Below are positions 54,789-63,843 of a stretch of 64,000 nucleotides of DNA, in pieces. This DNA is from JAMIFV01 sp035906055. GTDB lineage: Bacteria; Pseudomonadota; Alphaproteobacteria; Rickettsiales; JABCZZ01. A model generated the notes under the pieces. The model saw nothing but the letters and a program-made list of their open reading frames with translations. It had not been told where the DNA came from and searched no databases. Numbering within the stretch: the first letter of the stretch is position 1; each line of letters begins with the position of its first letter. The DNA lies in the NCBI GenBank assembly GCA_035906055.1, contig JAMIFV010000005.1, positions 39,664 through 103,663 of the forward strand, written 5' to 3'. The translations under genes were made by a program, and so were the position numbers.

Positions 54789-55344
54789 TATAGGCCTCCT
54801 TTGTATCACCGCCCAAGGCCGCGCGCAGCGAGTGCCTCGCACGGAACAGCAGCTGCTGGAACGCGCCGAGTTTCATCTCCATCGCGTCCGCAGCCTGCTG
54901 GTTGCTGAGTTCTTCATAATAGCTGAGCACTACGGCGGCGCGCTGCTGGTCGTTGAGTCTGGCCAGGGCCGCCTGCACCTGCCGCGAACGTTCTTCACGC
55001 ATCAGCCTTTCTTCGGCGTTGGGGGATGTATCTTCCACCGACTCGAAATGGTCCTCGCTGTGCGTGAGGCGGCTGAATTTGCGCTTATGGTCGATGCAGG
55101 CATGCAGCATCACGCGGTAAAGCCATGTGGTGAACCTGGCTCTGGGCTTCCAGTTTGCCGCGTCGTTCCATATCTTGATGCTGATATTCTGCACGATGTC
55201 TTCCGCGTCCTGCCGGTTGCCAAGCACGCGTTCGCAGAAGCGAACGCAGCGGTTAAGGTGCCGGTTGATAAGGGTGCGATAGGCAATAAAATCCTTTGCG
55301 GCGATGGCCACCATAAGTTGCTCGTCTGGTTCTTTGTCGTTCAT
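54781..55344 (-). CDS. ECF-type RNA polymerase sigma factor
   Basis: A 187-residue extracytoplasmic-function sigma factor. Region 2 is FIAYRTLINRHLNRCVRFCERVLGN to DAEDIVQNISIKIW and FTTWLYRVMLHACIDHKRK. Region 4 is ALARLNDQQRAAVVLSYYEE followed by LSNQQAADAMEMKLGAFQQL, the DNA-binding helix-turn-helix. The start at ATG 55344 matches the usual N-terminus (DEQLMVAIAAKDF); an ATG at 55389 would add 15 residues. It is divergent from the EF-hand gene, a likely target. Confidence 0.92.
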   Translation of the reverse strand: MNDKEPDEQLMVAIAAKDFIAYRTLINRHLNRCVRFCERVLGNRQDAEDIVQNISIKIWNDAANWKPRARFTTWLYRVMLHACIDHKRKFSRLTHSEDHFESVEDTSPNAEERLMREERSRQVQAALARLNDQQRAAVVLSYYEELSNQQAADAMEMKLGAFQQLLFRARHSLRAALGGDTKEAYNV

Positions 55345-55553
55345 TGTACTGTTACTCGATTGCCCGTCGTTGCAGGCGATTGTAATCATTAAACGTGCCG
55401 GCGGGGCAATACTTATGCTTCGGCAGGCAAAATTTTCCCCATTCTTTTACAGATGTTTATTTAGGGGGTGGCCGTAAGTTTTGCATTTGACCCCCGTTAA
55501 ACCCACAAGGCTGCGCATGTAGCGGGGCTAACAACCTAGTTAGGGGAAGTTTT

Positions 55554-56303
55554 ATGGGAAGCATTTCCGCATTGACCGCATGTGGTGGCAATAGCCAGAA
55601 CATGTTCAGCCGTATCGACGCCAATGGTGATTCCACGGTCAGTAAAGAAGAGTTCGTTTCTGCAAGGCCGCAGGATGTCAGCGAAGAGCAGGCGGCGGCA
55701 CTCTATGACGCGATAGATACCACCGGCAGCAATGCGCTCACGCAGTCGCAGCTGGAGCAGGGCATGAAAGCCAATGCCCCGGCGCGCAAGGAATCCTCCA
55801 CCGCAGCGGCAAAGGCGGAAAGCAGCCAGCTTTCCGATGAGGTGATGTCCATCATCATGCAACTGGTGCAGCAGATCAGCCAGAACCAGTCGGATGATGA
55901 CGGCTCCCTTATTGATAGCGTATCGGCAACAGGCGCATCTCCCGCAAGGCCTTCGGCTGCCGATATGTTCGCTTCCATGGATACGGACGGCGATAGCCTC
56001 GTGACCGAATCAGAATTCATTGCAGCAAAGCCTGACGATGTAACTGAAGAGATGGCCAGGCAGCTTTTTTCCAGCATTGACAGTGCTGATAGCGGTTCCA
56101 TTACACAGGATCAGTTTGAGAACGGCTTTCAGGGGCCGCCGCCCGCACGTCCTGCCGAACAGGACGAAACGTCGCTTTCTGCTCTGGATGACAATAGCCG
56201 GCAGCTGTTGCTGCGCCTGCTGCAGGCGGTGCAGAATTACTCCTCTAACGTGGTGGCGGGTTCCTTCAGCGTGGTGGGTGGCACCACTAATACGACTGCT
56301 TAG
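55554..56303 (+). CDS. EF-hand calcium-binding protein
   Basis: A 249-residue protein with two pairs of EF-hand loops: DANGDSTVSKEE and DTTGSNALTQSQ in the first half, DTDGDSLVTESE and DSADSGSITQDQ in the second. The first of each pair keeps the calcium ligands; the second of each is degenerate. Between and after them are Ser/Ala-rich linkers. No signal peptide is evident. It is divergent from the sigma-factor gene, in which context EF-hand proteins often form part of the regulon. Its 3' end overlaps grxC by 4 bp, convergently. Confidence 0.85.
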   Translation: MGSISALTACGGNSQNMFSRIDANGDSTVSKEEFVSARPQDVSEEQAAALYDAIDTTGSNALTQSQLEQGMKANAPARKESSTAAAKAESSQLSDEVMSIIMQLVQQISQNQSDDDGSLIDSVSATGASPARPSAADMFASMDTDGDSLVTESEFIAAKPDDVTEEMARQLFSSIDSADSGSITQDQFENGFQGPPPARPAEQDETSLSALDDNSRQLLLRLLQAVQNYSSNVVAGSFSVVGGTTNTTA

Positions 56304-56560
56304 GCCTTAAGCAGCGGGTCTAAACCGCCTGCGGAGTCGAGCGCGTAAAGATCGTCGCAACCGCCGATATGCCTGCTGCCAATGAATATCTGCGGCACGG
56401 TGCGCTTGCCCCCGGCTTTCTGCATCATATCCTCGCGGATGGCGGCATCGCGCGACACGTCTATCTCGGTGATCTGCTCAATGCCCTTGCGCTTGAGCAA
56501 GGCCTTGGCGCGCACGCAGTAGGGGCAGACGGGCGTGGTGTACATTATGATTTCCGGCAT
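56300..56560 (-). CDS. grxC: Glutaredoxin 3
   Basis: An 86-residue dithiol glutaredoxin. The active site is YTTPVCPYCVRAKALL (CPYC), with the cis-proline in RTVPQIFIG and the glutathione-binding GGCDDLYAL near the end. It reduces disulfides and glutathione mixed disulfides in the cytoplasm. Length and motifs are standard. It stands alone, followed by the EF-hand gene in the opposite direction. Confidence 0.95.
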   Translation of the reverse strand: MPEIIMYTTPVCPYCVRAKALLKRKGIEQITEIDVSRDAAIREDMMQKAGGKRTVPQIFIGSRHIGGCDDLYALDSAGGLDPLLKA

Positions 56561-56688
56561 AATCTCGCTTAGAGCGTGTCCTCAATTACTACTATTGCAT
56601 GCTGCAACTAACGGATCGCTGCGCATGTACTCAAACGTACACTTGCGTTGCGGTTCTTGCAACTCGTTGTTTTCGCTAATGCGTTAGC
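56561..56688. other. Short spacer before MITE copy 3
   Basis: Contains AAACGTACACTTGCGTTGCG and other simple inverted stretches and begins GAGCGTGTCCTCAATT. No gene is visible. The sequence GTTTTCGCT before the MITE also precedes copy 1 (2601-2625), hinting at a shared flanking context. Confidence 0.35.
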
Positions 56689-56913
56689 CAGGATCAGGAC
56701 TCATTAAACCCATTCTTTCTTTTCCTCTCCCTTTGAGGGAGAGGACGCGTTTGCCTTGGGTTTAGCTGCTATAGCTAAGCCCTTAGGCAAACCGAGGTGA
56801 GGGGGCGCGTGTAAATTCACCCTCACCCAGCTCCGGCTAAGCTGCTGCGCAGCAAAGCCTGCGCAACCCTCTCCCGCTTTGCAGGAGAGGGGAATTTATG
56901 AGTCCTGAGTCTG
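56689..56913. repeat. MITE-like element, copy 3 (225 bp, TIRs)
   Basis: TIR cores TCAGGACTCAT and ATGAGTCCTGA are intact; the terminal TA seen in copies 1 and 2 is CA/TG here. The interior matches copy 2 closely, including ACGCGTTTGCCTTGGGTTTA and CTGCTGCGCAGCAAAGCCTG. It lies 10 bp from the stop of the RepA-like gene. Confidence 0.82.
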
Positions 56914-56923
56914 GGACAACCCC

Positions 56924-58558
56924 TCATTTTTTCTGCGCTGCGGCTCTTCTCTGCTGCGCGAGCTTCATTTCTTCCAGCTCCTCTTCGGTGAGGTTCACGT
57001 TGCGCACGCCTTCGGCGCCCGGAAGCTGCACCAGTTCAAGCCTCTTGGCGTCGCGGGCGTAAAGCCGTTCACCCTGCACCATGCCCATCTGCGGCGGAAT
57101 GTTGTTCTTCGAAAGACCCGCCACGGTATGCTTGCCGTCACGGTACATGCCGATGACCACGCGCGGACGGTCGATGAACACCTGCGAACCGCGAAGCATA
57201 TCGTAGATGTCGGACACATGTTCGGGATGCGCGCCTTTAACAAGATGGTGCACCACCACCATGCCCGAGTTCTTGCGGATGGCGAATTCCTCGATCGCCT
57301 CAAAAAACTCGCTCACCACGCCTGCGTCGTTCTCGTCGCCGGTGAGGTATTTACGTGCCGGGTCGATGACCACCAGCGAGACTTCCGGCAGCTTCATCAT
57401 CTTGCGCAGCATGGTGGAAAGCGTGCCGTCCTCGCCGAAATCGGTACGCATGAACATGAAGCGTTTGGCGCGGCCTTCGGGGTCGTAAACCTGCGCGCGC
57501 GAATGCACGATGGCAGGGCCGTCCTCGCCGGAGAAATAGATGCACAGGCCCTTGCAGTGATTGAGGTCGATCTCGGAGCCGAGCCATGTGGGCCTGGGTT
57601 CATCCGGGCCGTAATCGATAGCCGCCTTGACGGCAAGATTGTGCGCGAGCGACGATTTGCCTGTACCGCCTGTTGCGCCGATTACGGTTACCGCGCCCAA
57701 AGGCACCCAGCCTTTTACGATGAAATCGAAGCTGGCGATGGTTTCCACATTGGCGTGTTTTGCGCCGGTCGCCTCGAACAGGTCGATATCGCGTGCGCAG
57801 AGGTTGTAGAACCTGAGGTTTTCATCCACCCGGCCAGGGTCCACGCCAAAGCGTTCCAGCAGCGAATGGTGGCGGTCATACGCCTCCCAGCAGAACGCGG
57901 CGTCCCTGACCCTGCTAAATTCGGTACTGGGCAGGGAAGCGATGTCGGTGCTGGTAGTGAGGGTATGGAAATCAGGCTGTATGAAACCGCCATGCTTGCC
58001 AAGGTAGGTAAGGCCGGAAAGCATGTAGAAGGTGGCGTATTCGGGATTGTTGAAATCCGCGATGTCGTAAAGCTCCATGCAGCCCGGAATGGTGCCGTCC
58101 GCATTCGGGGTCAGCGCTTTCTTGCTGATGCCTACCATCTTCAGGCCTGCTACCTTGACCTCTCCGCGCTCAAAAGGCGCACATAATACATCGAGGTTCT
58201 TGATGCGTTCCTGCTGTTTGGAATCCATCTTTTCGATACCCACGGCAAGGCCCATCGACCAGATAATGCCTGAACCGATAGGGTTTTCCATATCGTCATG
58301 CACGATCGGGTTGAGCAGCAGCGGCGTGTTGGGCAGTTTGCCGTTCCTGTAATATTTTTTGATCTCCTCGATCACCACGTCCGAATCGGGCGGGCCGAAG
58401 AAGATGCGGATGCCCGGTTCATGAATACGCCACGGCTCCTGCGTGTCGGGTGAATAAAGGATCATCTTGCCTTTGAGGCCCACGGAGTGGTGCGCCTTCC
58501 ACAGCATGGCAAGCTCATGCTTGATACTGGCTGCACAAAGGTCTGTAAAATCGGACAT
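56924..58558 (-). CDS. RepA-like AAA ATPase
   Basis: A 544-residue protein whose C-terminal half is a RecA/RepA-type hexameric ATPase: Walker A GATGGTGKSSLAHNLAVKAA (about residue 275), Walker B VSLVVIDPARKYLTG, and VVHHLVKGAHPEHV as sensor region. The N-terminal half (SPDTQEPWRIHEPGIRIFFG, NPIVHDDMENPIGSG) is of unknown type and may bind a nucleotide or DNA. RepA-like ATPases are common on phages and plasmids; here it sits in GC-rich core-like sequence, divergent from addB. It could be a domesticated element gene. A second ATG at 58561 is equally possible. Confidence 0.7.
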   Translation of the reverse strand: MSDFTDLCAASIKHELAMLWKAHHSVGLKGKMILYSPDTQEPWRIHEPGIRIFFGPPDSDVVIEEIKKYYRNGKLPNTPLLLNPIVHDDMENPIGSGIIWSMGLAVGIEKMDSKQQERIKNLDVLCAPFERGEVKVAGLKMVGISKKALTPNADGTIPGCMELYDIADFNNPEYATFYMLSGLTYLGKHGGFIQPDFHTLTTSTDIASLPSTEFSRVRDAAFCWEAYDRHHSLLERFGVDPGRVDENLRFYNLCARDIDLFEATGAKHANVETIASFDFIVKGWVPLGAVTVIGATGGTGKSSLAHNLAVKAAIDYGPDEPRPTWLGSEIDLNHCKGLCIYFSGEDGPAIVHSRAQVYDPEGRAKRFMFMRTDFGEDGTLSTMLRKMMKLPEVSLVVIDPARKYLTGDENDAGVVSEFFEAIEEFAIRKNSGMVVVHHLVKGAHPEHVSDIYDMLRGSQVFIDRPRVVIGMYRDGKHTVAGLSKNNIPPQMGMVQGERLYARDAKRLELVQLPGAEGVRNVNLTEEELEEMKLAQQRRAAAQKK

Positions 58559-58627
58559 CATGGCGGTAGTATACTCTGCAAAATTAATACTATGGTCAGG
58601 ATACTGACCGAAAATATTAAAAAATCT

Positions 58628-61516
58628 ATGAATAAAAACATATTTTCCATACCGGCTGGCCTGTCTTTTGCTGATATTTTAGCCGGTTGGGTGCTGGAGC
58701 GGTACGGGGCGGACGCCCTTTCCCTGCCGCGTGTGCTGTTATTGCTGCCTTCGCGCCGCGCCTGTCTTTCCCTGCGTGAAGCCTTCCTGCGGGTGACCGG
58801 GGGCAGGCCCACCTTGCTGCCCCGCATGCAGCCGCTGGGCGATGTGGATACGGACATACTGCTTTCCGGCCTCCCGGCGGACGAAGGATTACTGGCTCCC
58901 ACCCCGGCGGGGGAGCATAAACGGCTGTTTATCCTCGCCCGCCTTATCCGCGCCCATCACCATGCGCATGGGCGCAGCGAGCGTATGGATCACGCCCTGC
59001 GGCAGGCGGCTGACGTGGCGGAGCTGCTCGATGAACTGGAAAGGGAGGGCGGCAGCCTTTCCGCCCTTGCCGGGCTGGTGCCGGACGAGTTCGCCCATCA
59101 CTGGCAGCAGACCACGGAGTTCCTGAATATAGTGGCCGAGCACTGGCCAGCCATTGCCGAAGATAAGAAACTGGTGGGCATTGAAGCCTGGCGCAATCGG
59201 GCGCTGCGCAGCCTGGCCGCTTTATGGGAACGCTTGCCGCCGGACCACCCCGTTATCGCGGCGGGCTCCACGGGCAGCATCGCCGCCACAGGCAATCTGC
59301 TGCGCGTTATCGCGGGGCTGCCGCAAGGCGCGGTGGTGCTGCCGGGGGTGGATATGCAGGCAAGCGACACATATTATGAGCACATCACCGAAAGCCACCC
59401 GCAATGGGGGTTGAAGTCGCTGCTGGGGGAACTGGGCATGGCGCGAGGCGAGGTGCAGGCGATCGGCACGCCGCAGCACACGATGCCTGCGCGCACCGCG
59501 CTTATTTCCCGCGCATTGTGTCCGGCGGAATGTTTCAGCGACTGGCATAACGTGCCCCAAGACGCCGCGCGTGCAGTGGAAGGCCTGGCTTTCGCCACGC
59601 ATGCCGACCAGCAGGAAGAAGCTTCTTCCATCGCCCTCATGCTGCGCGAGACATTGGAAGAGGAAGGCAAGACCGCTGCGCTGGTGACACATGACCGCAA
59701 GCTGGCGCGCCGCGTGGTTGCCCAGATGCAGCGCTACGGCGTGCAGGTGGACGACTCCGCGGGCAAGGCGCTTGCCGTTACCCCTGCCGCCACGCTCATG
59801 CGGTTGCTTCTGGAAGTAGCGCAGAGCAATGCCGCGCCGGTGAAATTGCTGGCGCTGCTCGGACATCCGCTGGCGCGTGTGGGCATGGAACGCATCGCCT
59901 GCCTTGAAGCGGCGCGCGCGCTGGAGAATGAGCTTTTGCGCGGCGTTTGCCCCTGCGATGGCATAAAGGGCCTGCGCGGCGCGGCGCAGATGAAGAACGC
60001 CTCGCGCGAGGTGAAGGCATTGCTTGCCTCGCTGGAAGAAGTGCTTGCACCGTTACAGCAGCGTTTTGCCTCCGGAGGCATGTGTGACCTCAAGCCGTTG
60101 CTGGAAGCGCATATCGAAACGGCTACCGGCATTGCAGGCGCGCAGTTATGGCAGGGCAATGATGCCAGCGCATTGGCGGAACTGTTTGAGGAACTGCGCG
60201 AGGCAGGCGAAGAGGCGGGCGAGATCGAAATAAGCGCGTATCCTTCATTGTTCGACGTGCTGCTGGCAGGCAAGGCGGTGCGGCCTGAATTCGGCGTGCA
60301 TCCGCGACTGCGAATACTCAGCCCGATCGAAGCGCGCATGCAGTCATTCGACCGCATTATCCTCGGCGGCATGAATGAAGGAAGCTGGCCGCAGGAACCC
60401 GCAAGCGATCCGTGGTTCAACCGCGCCATGCGCAAGGCTGTAGGGTTGCCCGTGCCGGAAGTGCGCATCGGCCAGTCAGCGCATGATTTCACGCAGCTTG
60501 CCGCTGCCGCCGAGGTCATCATCACGCGTGCGCAGAAGGTGGACGGCACGCCCACCTCGCCCTCGCGCTGGTGGATGAAGCTGGAAACGCTGATAGGACA
60601 TTACGGTTTGCTGGGGGATGTGGAATCATCCGCTTATGCCACATGGGCGAACATGCAGGATAAAACGGATGAAGTGGTGCCATGCGCGCGTCCGCTGCCC
60701 GTGCCGCCGCTGGATGCCCGCCCGAAGGAAATCGCCATCACTCAAGTGGAAAAATGGCTCAGGGACGCTTATGCTTTTTACGCGCGCAGCGTGCTGAGGC
60801 TGAAAAAGCTCGACGAAGTGGATCAGGACCCTGCGGCGGCGGATTTCGGTAATGATGTGCACAAGGTGCTTGAGACATTCGCCAAACGCCACCCGAATGC
60901 GTTGCCGGAAAATCCGCTGCGCGAGCTGCTATCAATCGGGCATGACGTGTTCGCCAGATATGAGCATTATTATCCGGTAGTGCAGGCGTGGTGGTGGCCG
61001 CGCTTTGAGCAGGTGGCGGAGTGGCTGCTGCAGCAGGAAGCAACCATACGTCCGCACACGCAGCGCATATGGGCGGAGGTGGATGGACGCATGGAAGTGG
61101 AGGGCGTTACCTTCACCGGGCGCGCGGACAGGCTGGAGCAGGGGCGGGGAGGCGAACTTGCCATCGTGGATTACAAGACCGGCTCCGCCCACAGTAAAAA
61201 AGACACGGCGGAAGGCAATGCCGTGCAGCTGATGCTGCTGGCGTTGCTGGCGCAGCAAGGCAAATGGAACGCCGATATCCCGCAGGGCCTGCTGTCACGG
61301 CTTGAATACTGGATCATCGGCGGCGGCAGGAATAACGGCGAAGTGAGGACGGCGGAGAATTATGACGCCTCACATATTGCCGAGGTGAAAGAGAAGCTGG
61401 CGGCACTCGTGCGCGCCTACCGGCAGCCGGAAAAAGGCTACGCCGCCAATGCCACGTCAGACGGCAGCAGGTTTAACGATTATGAGCATCTGACGCGCGC
61501 CAAGGAATGGCGATAG
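58628..61516 (+). CDS. addB: Double-strand break repair protein AddB (alphaproteobacterial type)
   Basis: A 962-residue subunit of the AddAB helicase-nuclease that processes DNA ends for recombination. The start ATG 58628 gives the normal N-terminus (IPAGLSFADILAGWVLERYG, RVLLLLPSRRACLSLREAFL). The inactive helicase-like region runs to about 750, and the C-terminal nuclease domain holds FTGRADRLEQGRGGELAIVD and YKTGSAHSK (RecB-type D-x-K). The usual partner addA does not follow: after the stop come only repeats and an unrelated minus-strand gene. Confidence 0.92.
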   Translation: MNKNIFSIPAGLSFADILAGWVLERYGADALSLPRVLLLLPSRRACLSLREAFLRVTGGRPTLLPRMQPLGDVDTDILLSGLPADEGLLAPTPAGEHKRLFILARLIRAHHHAHGRSERMDHALRQAADVAELLDELEREGGSLSALAGLVPDEFAHHWQQTTEFLNIVAEHWPAIAEDKKLVGIEAWRNRALRSLAALWERLPPDHPVIAAGSTGSIAATGNLLRVIAGLPQGAVVLPGVDMQASDTYYEHITESHPQWGLKSLLGELGMARGEVQAIGTPQHTMPARTALISRALCPAECFSDWHNVPQDAARAVEGLAFATHADQQEEASSIALMLRETLEEEGKTAALVTHDRKLARRVVAQMQRYGVQVDDSAGKALAVTPAATLMRLLLEVAQSNAAPVKLLALLGHPLARVGMERIACLEAARALENELLRGVCPCDGIKGLRGAAQMKNASREVKALLASLEEVLAPLQQRFASGGMCDLKPLLEAHIETATGIAGAQLWQGNDASALAELFEELREAGEEAGEIEISAYPSLFDVLLAGKAVRPEFGVHPRLRILSPIEARMQSFDRIILGGMNEGSWPQEPASDPWFNRAMRKAVGLPVPEVRIGQSAHDFTQLAAAAEVIITRAQKVDGTPTSPSRWWMKLETLIGHYGLLGDVESSAYATWANMQDKTDEVVPCARPLPVPPLDARPKEIAITQVEKWLRDAYAFYARSVLRLKKLDEVDQDPAAADFGNDVHKVLETFAKRHPNALPENPLRELLSIGHDVFARYEHYYPVVQAWWWPRFEQVAEWLLQQEATIRPHTQRIWAEVDGRMEVEGVTFTGRADRLEQGRGGELAIVDYKTGSAHSKKDTAEGNAVQLMLLALLAQQGKWNADIPQGLLSRLEYWIIGGGRNNGEVRTAENYDASHIAEVKEKLAALVRAYRQPEKGYAANATSDGSRFNDYEHLTRAKEWR

Positions 61517-61523
61517 CCTTAAT

Positions 61524-61592
61524 CGTCATACCGGCGGAAGCCGGTATCCAGAAAATAGTAAGGCTGGATTCCGGCTTCCGCCGGAATGACAA
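61524..61592. repeat. Extragenic palindrome after addB
   Basis: GTCATACCGGCGGAAGCCGG and CCGGCTTCCGCCGGAATGAC are near-perfect reverse complements separated by about 25 bp; each arm is itself palindromic. Same GTCATTCC type as at 1827-1919. It could end addB transcription. Confidence 0.75.
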
Positions 61593-61599
61593 GATTAGT

Positions 61600-61795
61600 G
61601 TAGCCGTATGCGTGGAGGAGTGTCTTCATGACAACCCCGCAGGGGTGAATTCACGGACGTGAAGAGGAGGGCAGCGTACCCCTTTTTAAAAAGGTGCCGT
61701 ATGAATGGAGGAATTCTATATGACGACCCCGCGAAGCGAGGGGGAAATTGCGCGGATGCGCAATTGGGGGCGGGACGCCCCCCTTAATTATATCG
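61600..61795. repeat. Palindromic repeat B, copy 4
   Basis: Two half-units in opposite orientation: GCGTGGAGGAG, GACAACCCCGCAGGGGTGAA and GGGCAGCGTACCCC; then GAATGGAGGAATTC, ATGACGACCCCGCGAAGCGA, GGGGGAAATTGCG and GGGGGCGGGACGCCCCCC. The first half is the closest relative of the segment inside mutY. It fills the gap; no gene is seen. Confidence 0.7.
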
Positions 61796-61796
61796 C

Positions 61797-62444
61797 TCAG
61801 CCAAAACGGCCCATACCTTCATCCGCAGCTGCTGCTACCGGAGTGGGTGAGGGTGCAGCAGGTGTATGATCCATATGCACCTGTGTTGCAGGGCCAACAA
61901 GATTAGAGTTCATGGCAGCGAGATCAATTCCGCTGCTACGCACAGAAGCAATTGCATCTGAAAGTCTGACATCGCTGGAGCCGCCCATGCTTGCGGAACC
62001 ACCAGTGCCGCCGCCGGAAGAACCGCCACCGCCACCGCCACCGGAGCTAACCGGTGCGCTGGCTGTGGACGTGCTGCCGCCGGATGAAGCGCTGCTACCA
62101 CCGCCGCCGGACGAACCGCCACCACTGGAGCCGTCAGTTTTTATCTTCCCGATGCCGAGTTCATTGGCTGCGGCTGTAAGTAGTTTTTCCATCCAGTTTT
62201 TAGGCTGCCATAATGGCTTGCTGCTTATCGAAAGCATGGCCTGACCGCCTTCTTCAGGTGCTTTGAAGAGGTCTTTGCCGGTGATGCTGGTTGCGTTTAA
62301 ATTATCGAGGCCTTTTGCATCTGCGCCGTTGACGCCGAGCAGGCCGAGCAGGGGTGCTGTGATCGCAACGGCGGGCTTCTCGGAGTTCGGTGCCGAACCG
62401 CCTCCCATTTGTCCCGTTGCGAATAACTTGTTAATATCACCCAT
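61797..62444 (-). CDS. Low-complexity Gly/Ser-rich hypothetical protein
   Basis: A 215-residue protein. The first 95 residues are ordered-looking (ITAPLLGLLGVNGADAKGLD, NLNATSITGKDLFKAPEEGG, WMEKLLTAAANELGIG). They are followed by a Gly/Ser tract of about 55 residues (GSSGGGGSSASSGGSTSTAS and on) and a short conserved-looking tail (SDAIASVRSSGIDLAAMN). No signal peptide. The composition suggests a flexible linker between two small domains. No function can be assigned. Confidence 0.6.
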   Translation of the reverse strand: MGDINKLFATGQMGGGSAPNSEKPAVAITAPLLGLLGVNGADAKGLDNLNATSITGKDLFKAPEEGGQAMLSISSKPLWQPKNWMEKLLTAAANELGIGKIKTDGSSGGGSSGGGGSSASSGGSTSTASAPVSSGGGGGGGSSGGGTGGSASMGGSSDVRLSDAIASVRSSGIDLAAMNSNLVGPATQVHMDHTPAAPSPTPVAAAADEGMGRFG

Positions 62445-62564
62445 AATACAACTATAGCATGGAAATGTGACAGGCGTATGACAAAGTATTGGAATTCCTA
62501 TCCATAATACCGTACTATCCCACTAACGCAATAAACATGTATTATGTTGATTTATATAAATTTT

Positions 62565-63152
62565 ATGCGATCATTGGTGTTCTCCCTCGGTTTCTGCCTG
62601 CTGCTTGGCGCCTGTACGAAAGTGCAGGACAGCTCCACCAGGGCGCTCGACACGGTGGAGAAGGAAACATCCTCCTCATGGTACAGGATACGCGATTATC
62701 TCGACCTTGGCAGCAGGCCGCCTGTTAAACCAAAAAGCCGCGTGCAGCCACGCTATTGCTACGGCACGCTGCAGGACGTGATTTGCTACCCGTCTCCCGT
62801 CGCCGGGCAGGAAGGGCGCCTCCTGGCCTACCAGAACAGCGCAGGCACCGGCTATACACTTGCGCCGCATGCGGAACATGCGGCCCCCCGGAAGAAAACC
62901 CCGAAGGTCGCCAAAGCTGCAAAAAAAGCGTCAGCAGCCGTTGCAGCGCCGGTTGCCTCAGGCCCGGCACCTGTTGCCACTATGCCCGAGATGCAGCATG
63001 GCCCCACTCCCGCGCCTTCTCCTGTGCCCGCTCCGGTGACAGGGGCGATGACAGGGGCGGCAACGCCTGAGGAGCCCAGAAAGCTTAAGGAGATCACCTT
63101 CGATCCCAGTGAGCTGGAACCCAAAAAGCTGGTGCCAGACCGGCTGCAATAG
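62565..63152 (+). CDS. Hypothetical lipoprotein, Pro/Ala-rich
   Basis: A 195-residue protein starting at ATG 62565, which gives MRSLVFSLGFCLLLGACTKV, a lipoprotein signal with lipobox LGAC. A short compact region follows (YRIRDYLDLGSRP, RYCYGTLQDVICYPSPVAGQ), then Ala/Lys and Pro/Ala-rich segments (KKASAAVAAPVASGPAPV) and a charged end. The second part is probably extended across the periplasm. The frame opens earlier at 62544, but without a good signal sequence. No family recognised. Confidence 0.65.
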   Translation: MRSLVFSLGFCLLLGACTKVQDSSTRALDTVEKETSSSWYRIRDYLDLGSRPPVKPKSRVQPRYCYGTLQDVICYPSPVAGQEGRLLAYQNSAGTGYTLAPHAEHAAPRKKTPKVAKAAKKASAAVAAPVASGPAPVATMPEMQHGPTPAPSPVPAPVTGAMTGAATPEEPRKLKEITFDPSELEPKKLVPDRLQ

Positions 63153-63224
63153 GCGTTTTCACTAAAAAAGTGCTTGCCGCTGTCATGCCTATGCTTAACA
63201 TCAGGGCATATAACAGGAGGTGTT

Positions 63225-63791
63225 ATGCAGAAAATTACGCGTGCGGCGATCGTGCTGCTGCTTGTTCTTGTGACCATTGCCATCGTCGTCAGCCAGACAC
63301 AGCTTTACCAGAAAGGTTATACCGGTTTAGGCAGGCTAAACGAGATGGCAGGTATTCCGGCCAGACAGCCTGCGGCAGCGAGCGATGTAGCTGTGATTGA
63401 AAAGCCCGTGGCAACCGTGGCAGGCCTGCCTGTCACTTCCGCCGTGATGACGCAGGCTTCACCAGACGATGTGCAGCGTGAACTGGCCGAACGCGAGAAA
63501 GACCGCGAAGCGATACGTTCCTTACAGAAGGAAACCGCACGTCTTGCAGCCTCGTCGCTGGCGCAGAATTACCTGCTGCTGTTCCAGGCGATCATCTATT
63601 TCCTCGTGCTGCTGATCCTTTTTGGCCTGATGGAAGCGATCAGGAAGATAGCAGAGACCGGCGTAAAAACGGCGGAACTGGCGCGCGCTGCCGCAGAGGG
63701 AAATAAAGGCCATAACCACCACCACAGCAAGCGCCCTGAGGGCAATAAGTTCATCATGCGTAGATTACGTGGGAATTATCAGAAGCGCTAA
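63225..63791 (+). CDS. Hypothetical membrane protein with two transmembrane helices
   Basis: A 188-residue protein with an AGGAGG ribosome site 5 bases before ATG 63225. Helix 1 spans about residues 6-23 (RAAIVLLLVLVTIAIVVSQT) and helix 2 about 117-136 (LLLFQAIIYFLVLLILFGLM). The region between is periplasmic and ends in a charged coiled-coil stretch (RELAEREKDREAIRSLQKET). The C-terminal cytoplasmic part is basic and His-rich (GHNHHHSKRPEGNK). Function unknown. Confidence 0.65.
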   Translation: MQKITRAAIVLLLVLVTIAIVVSQTQLYQKGYTGLGRLNEMAGIPARQPAAASDVAVIEKPVATVAGLPVTSAVMTQASPDDVQRELAEREKDREAIRSLQKETARLAASSLAQNYLLLFQAIIYFLVLLILFGLMEAIRKIAETGVKTAELARAAAEGNKGHNHHHSKRPEGNKFIMRRLRGNYQKR

Positions 63792-63843
63792 GCTAAGAGT
63801 TATAGTCCTTTAACTTTATAGTTTCTTATATTATAAGTTAAGT

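Noticed and set aside
63797..63843. IS630 left end as parent of the MITE copies
   Set aside because: The visible AT-rich end (TTATAGTCCTTTAAC) does not match the MITE TIR TCAGGACTCAT, so parentage is not claimed.
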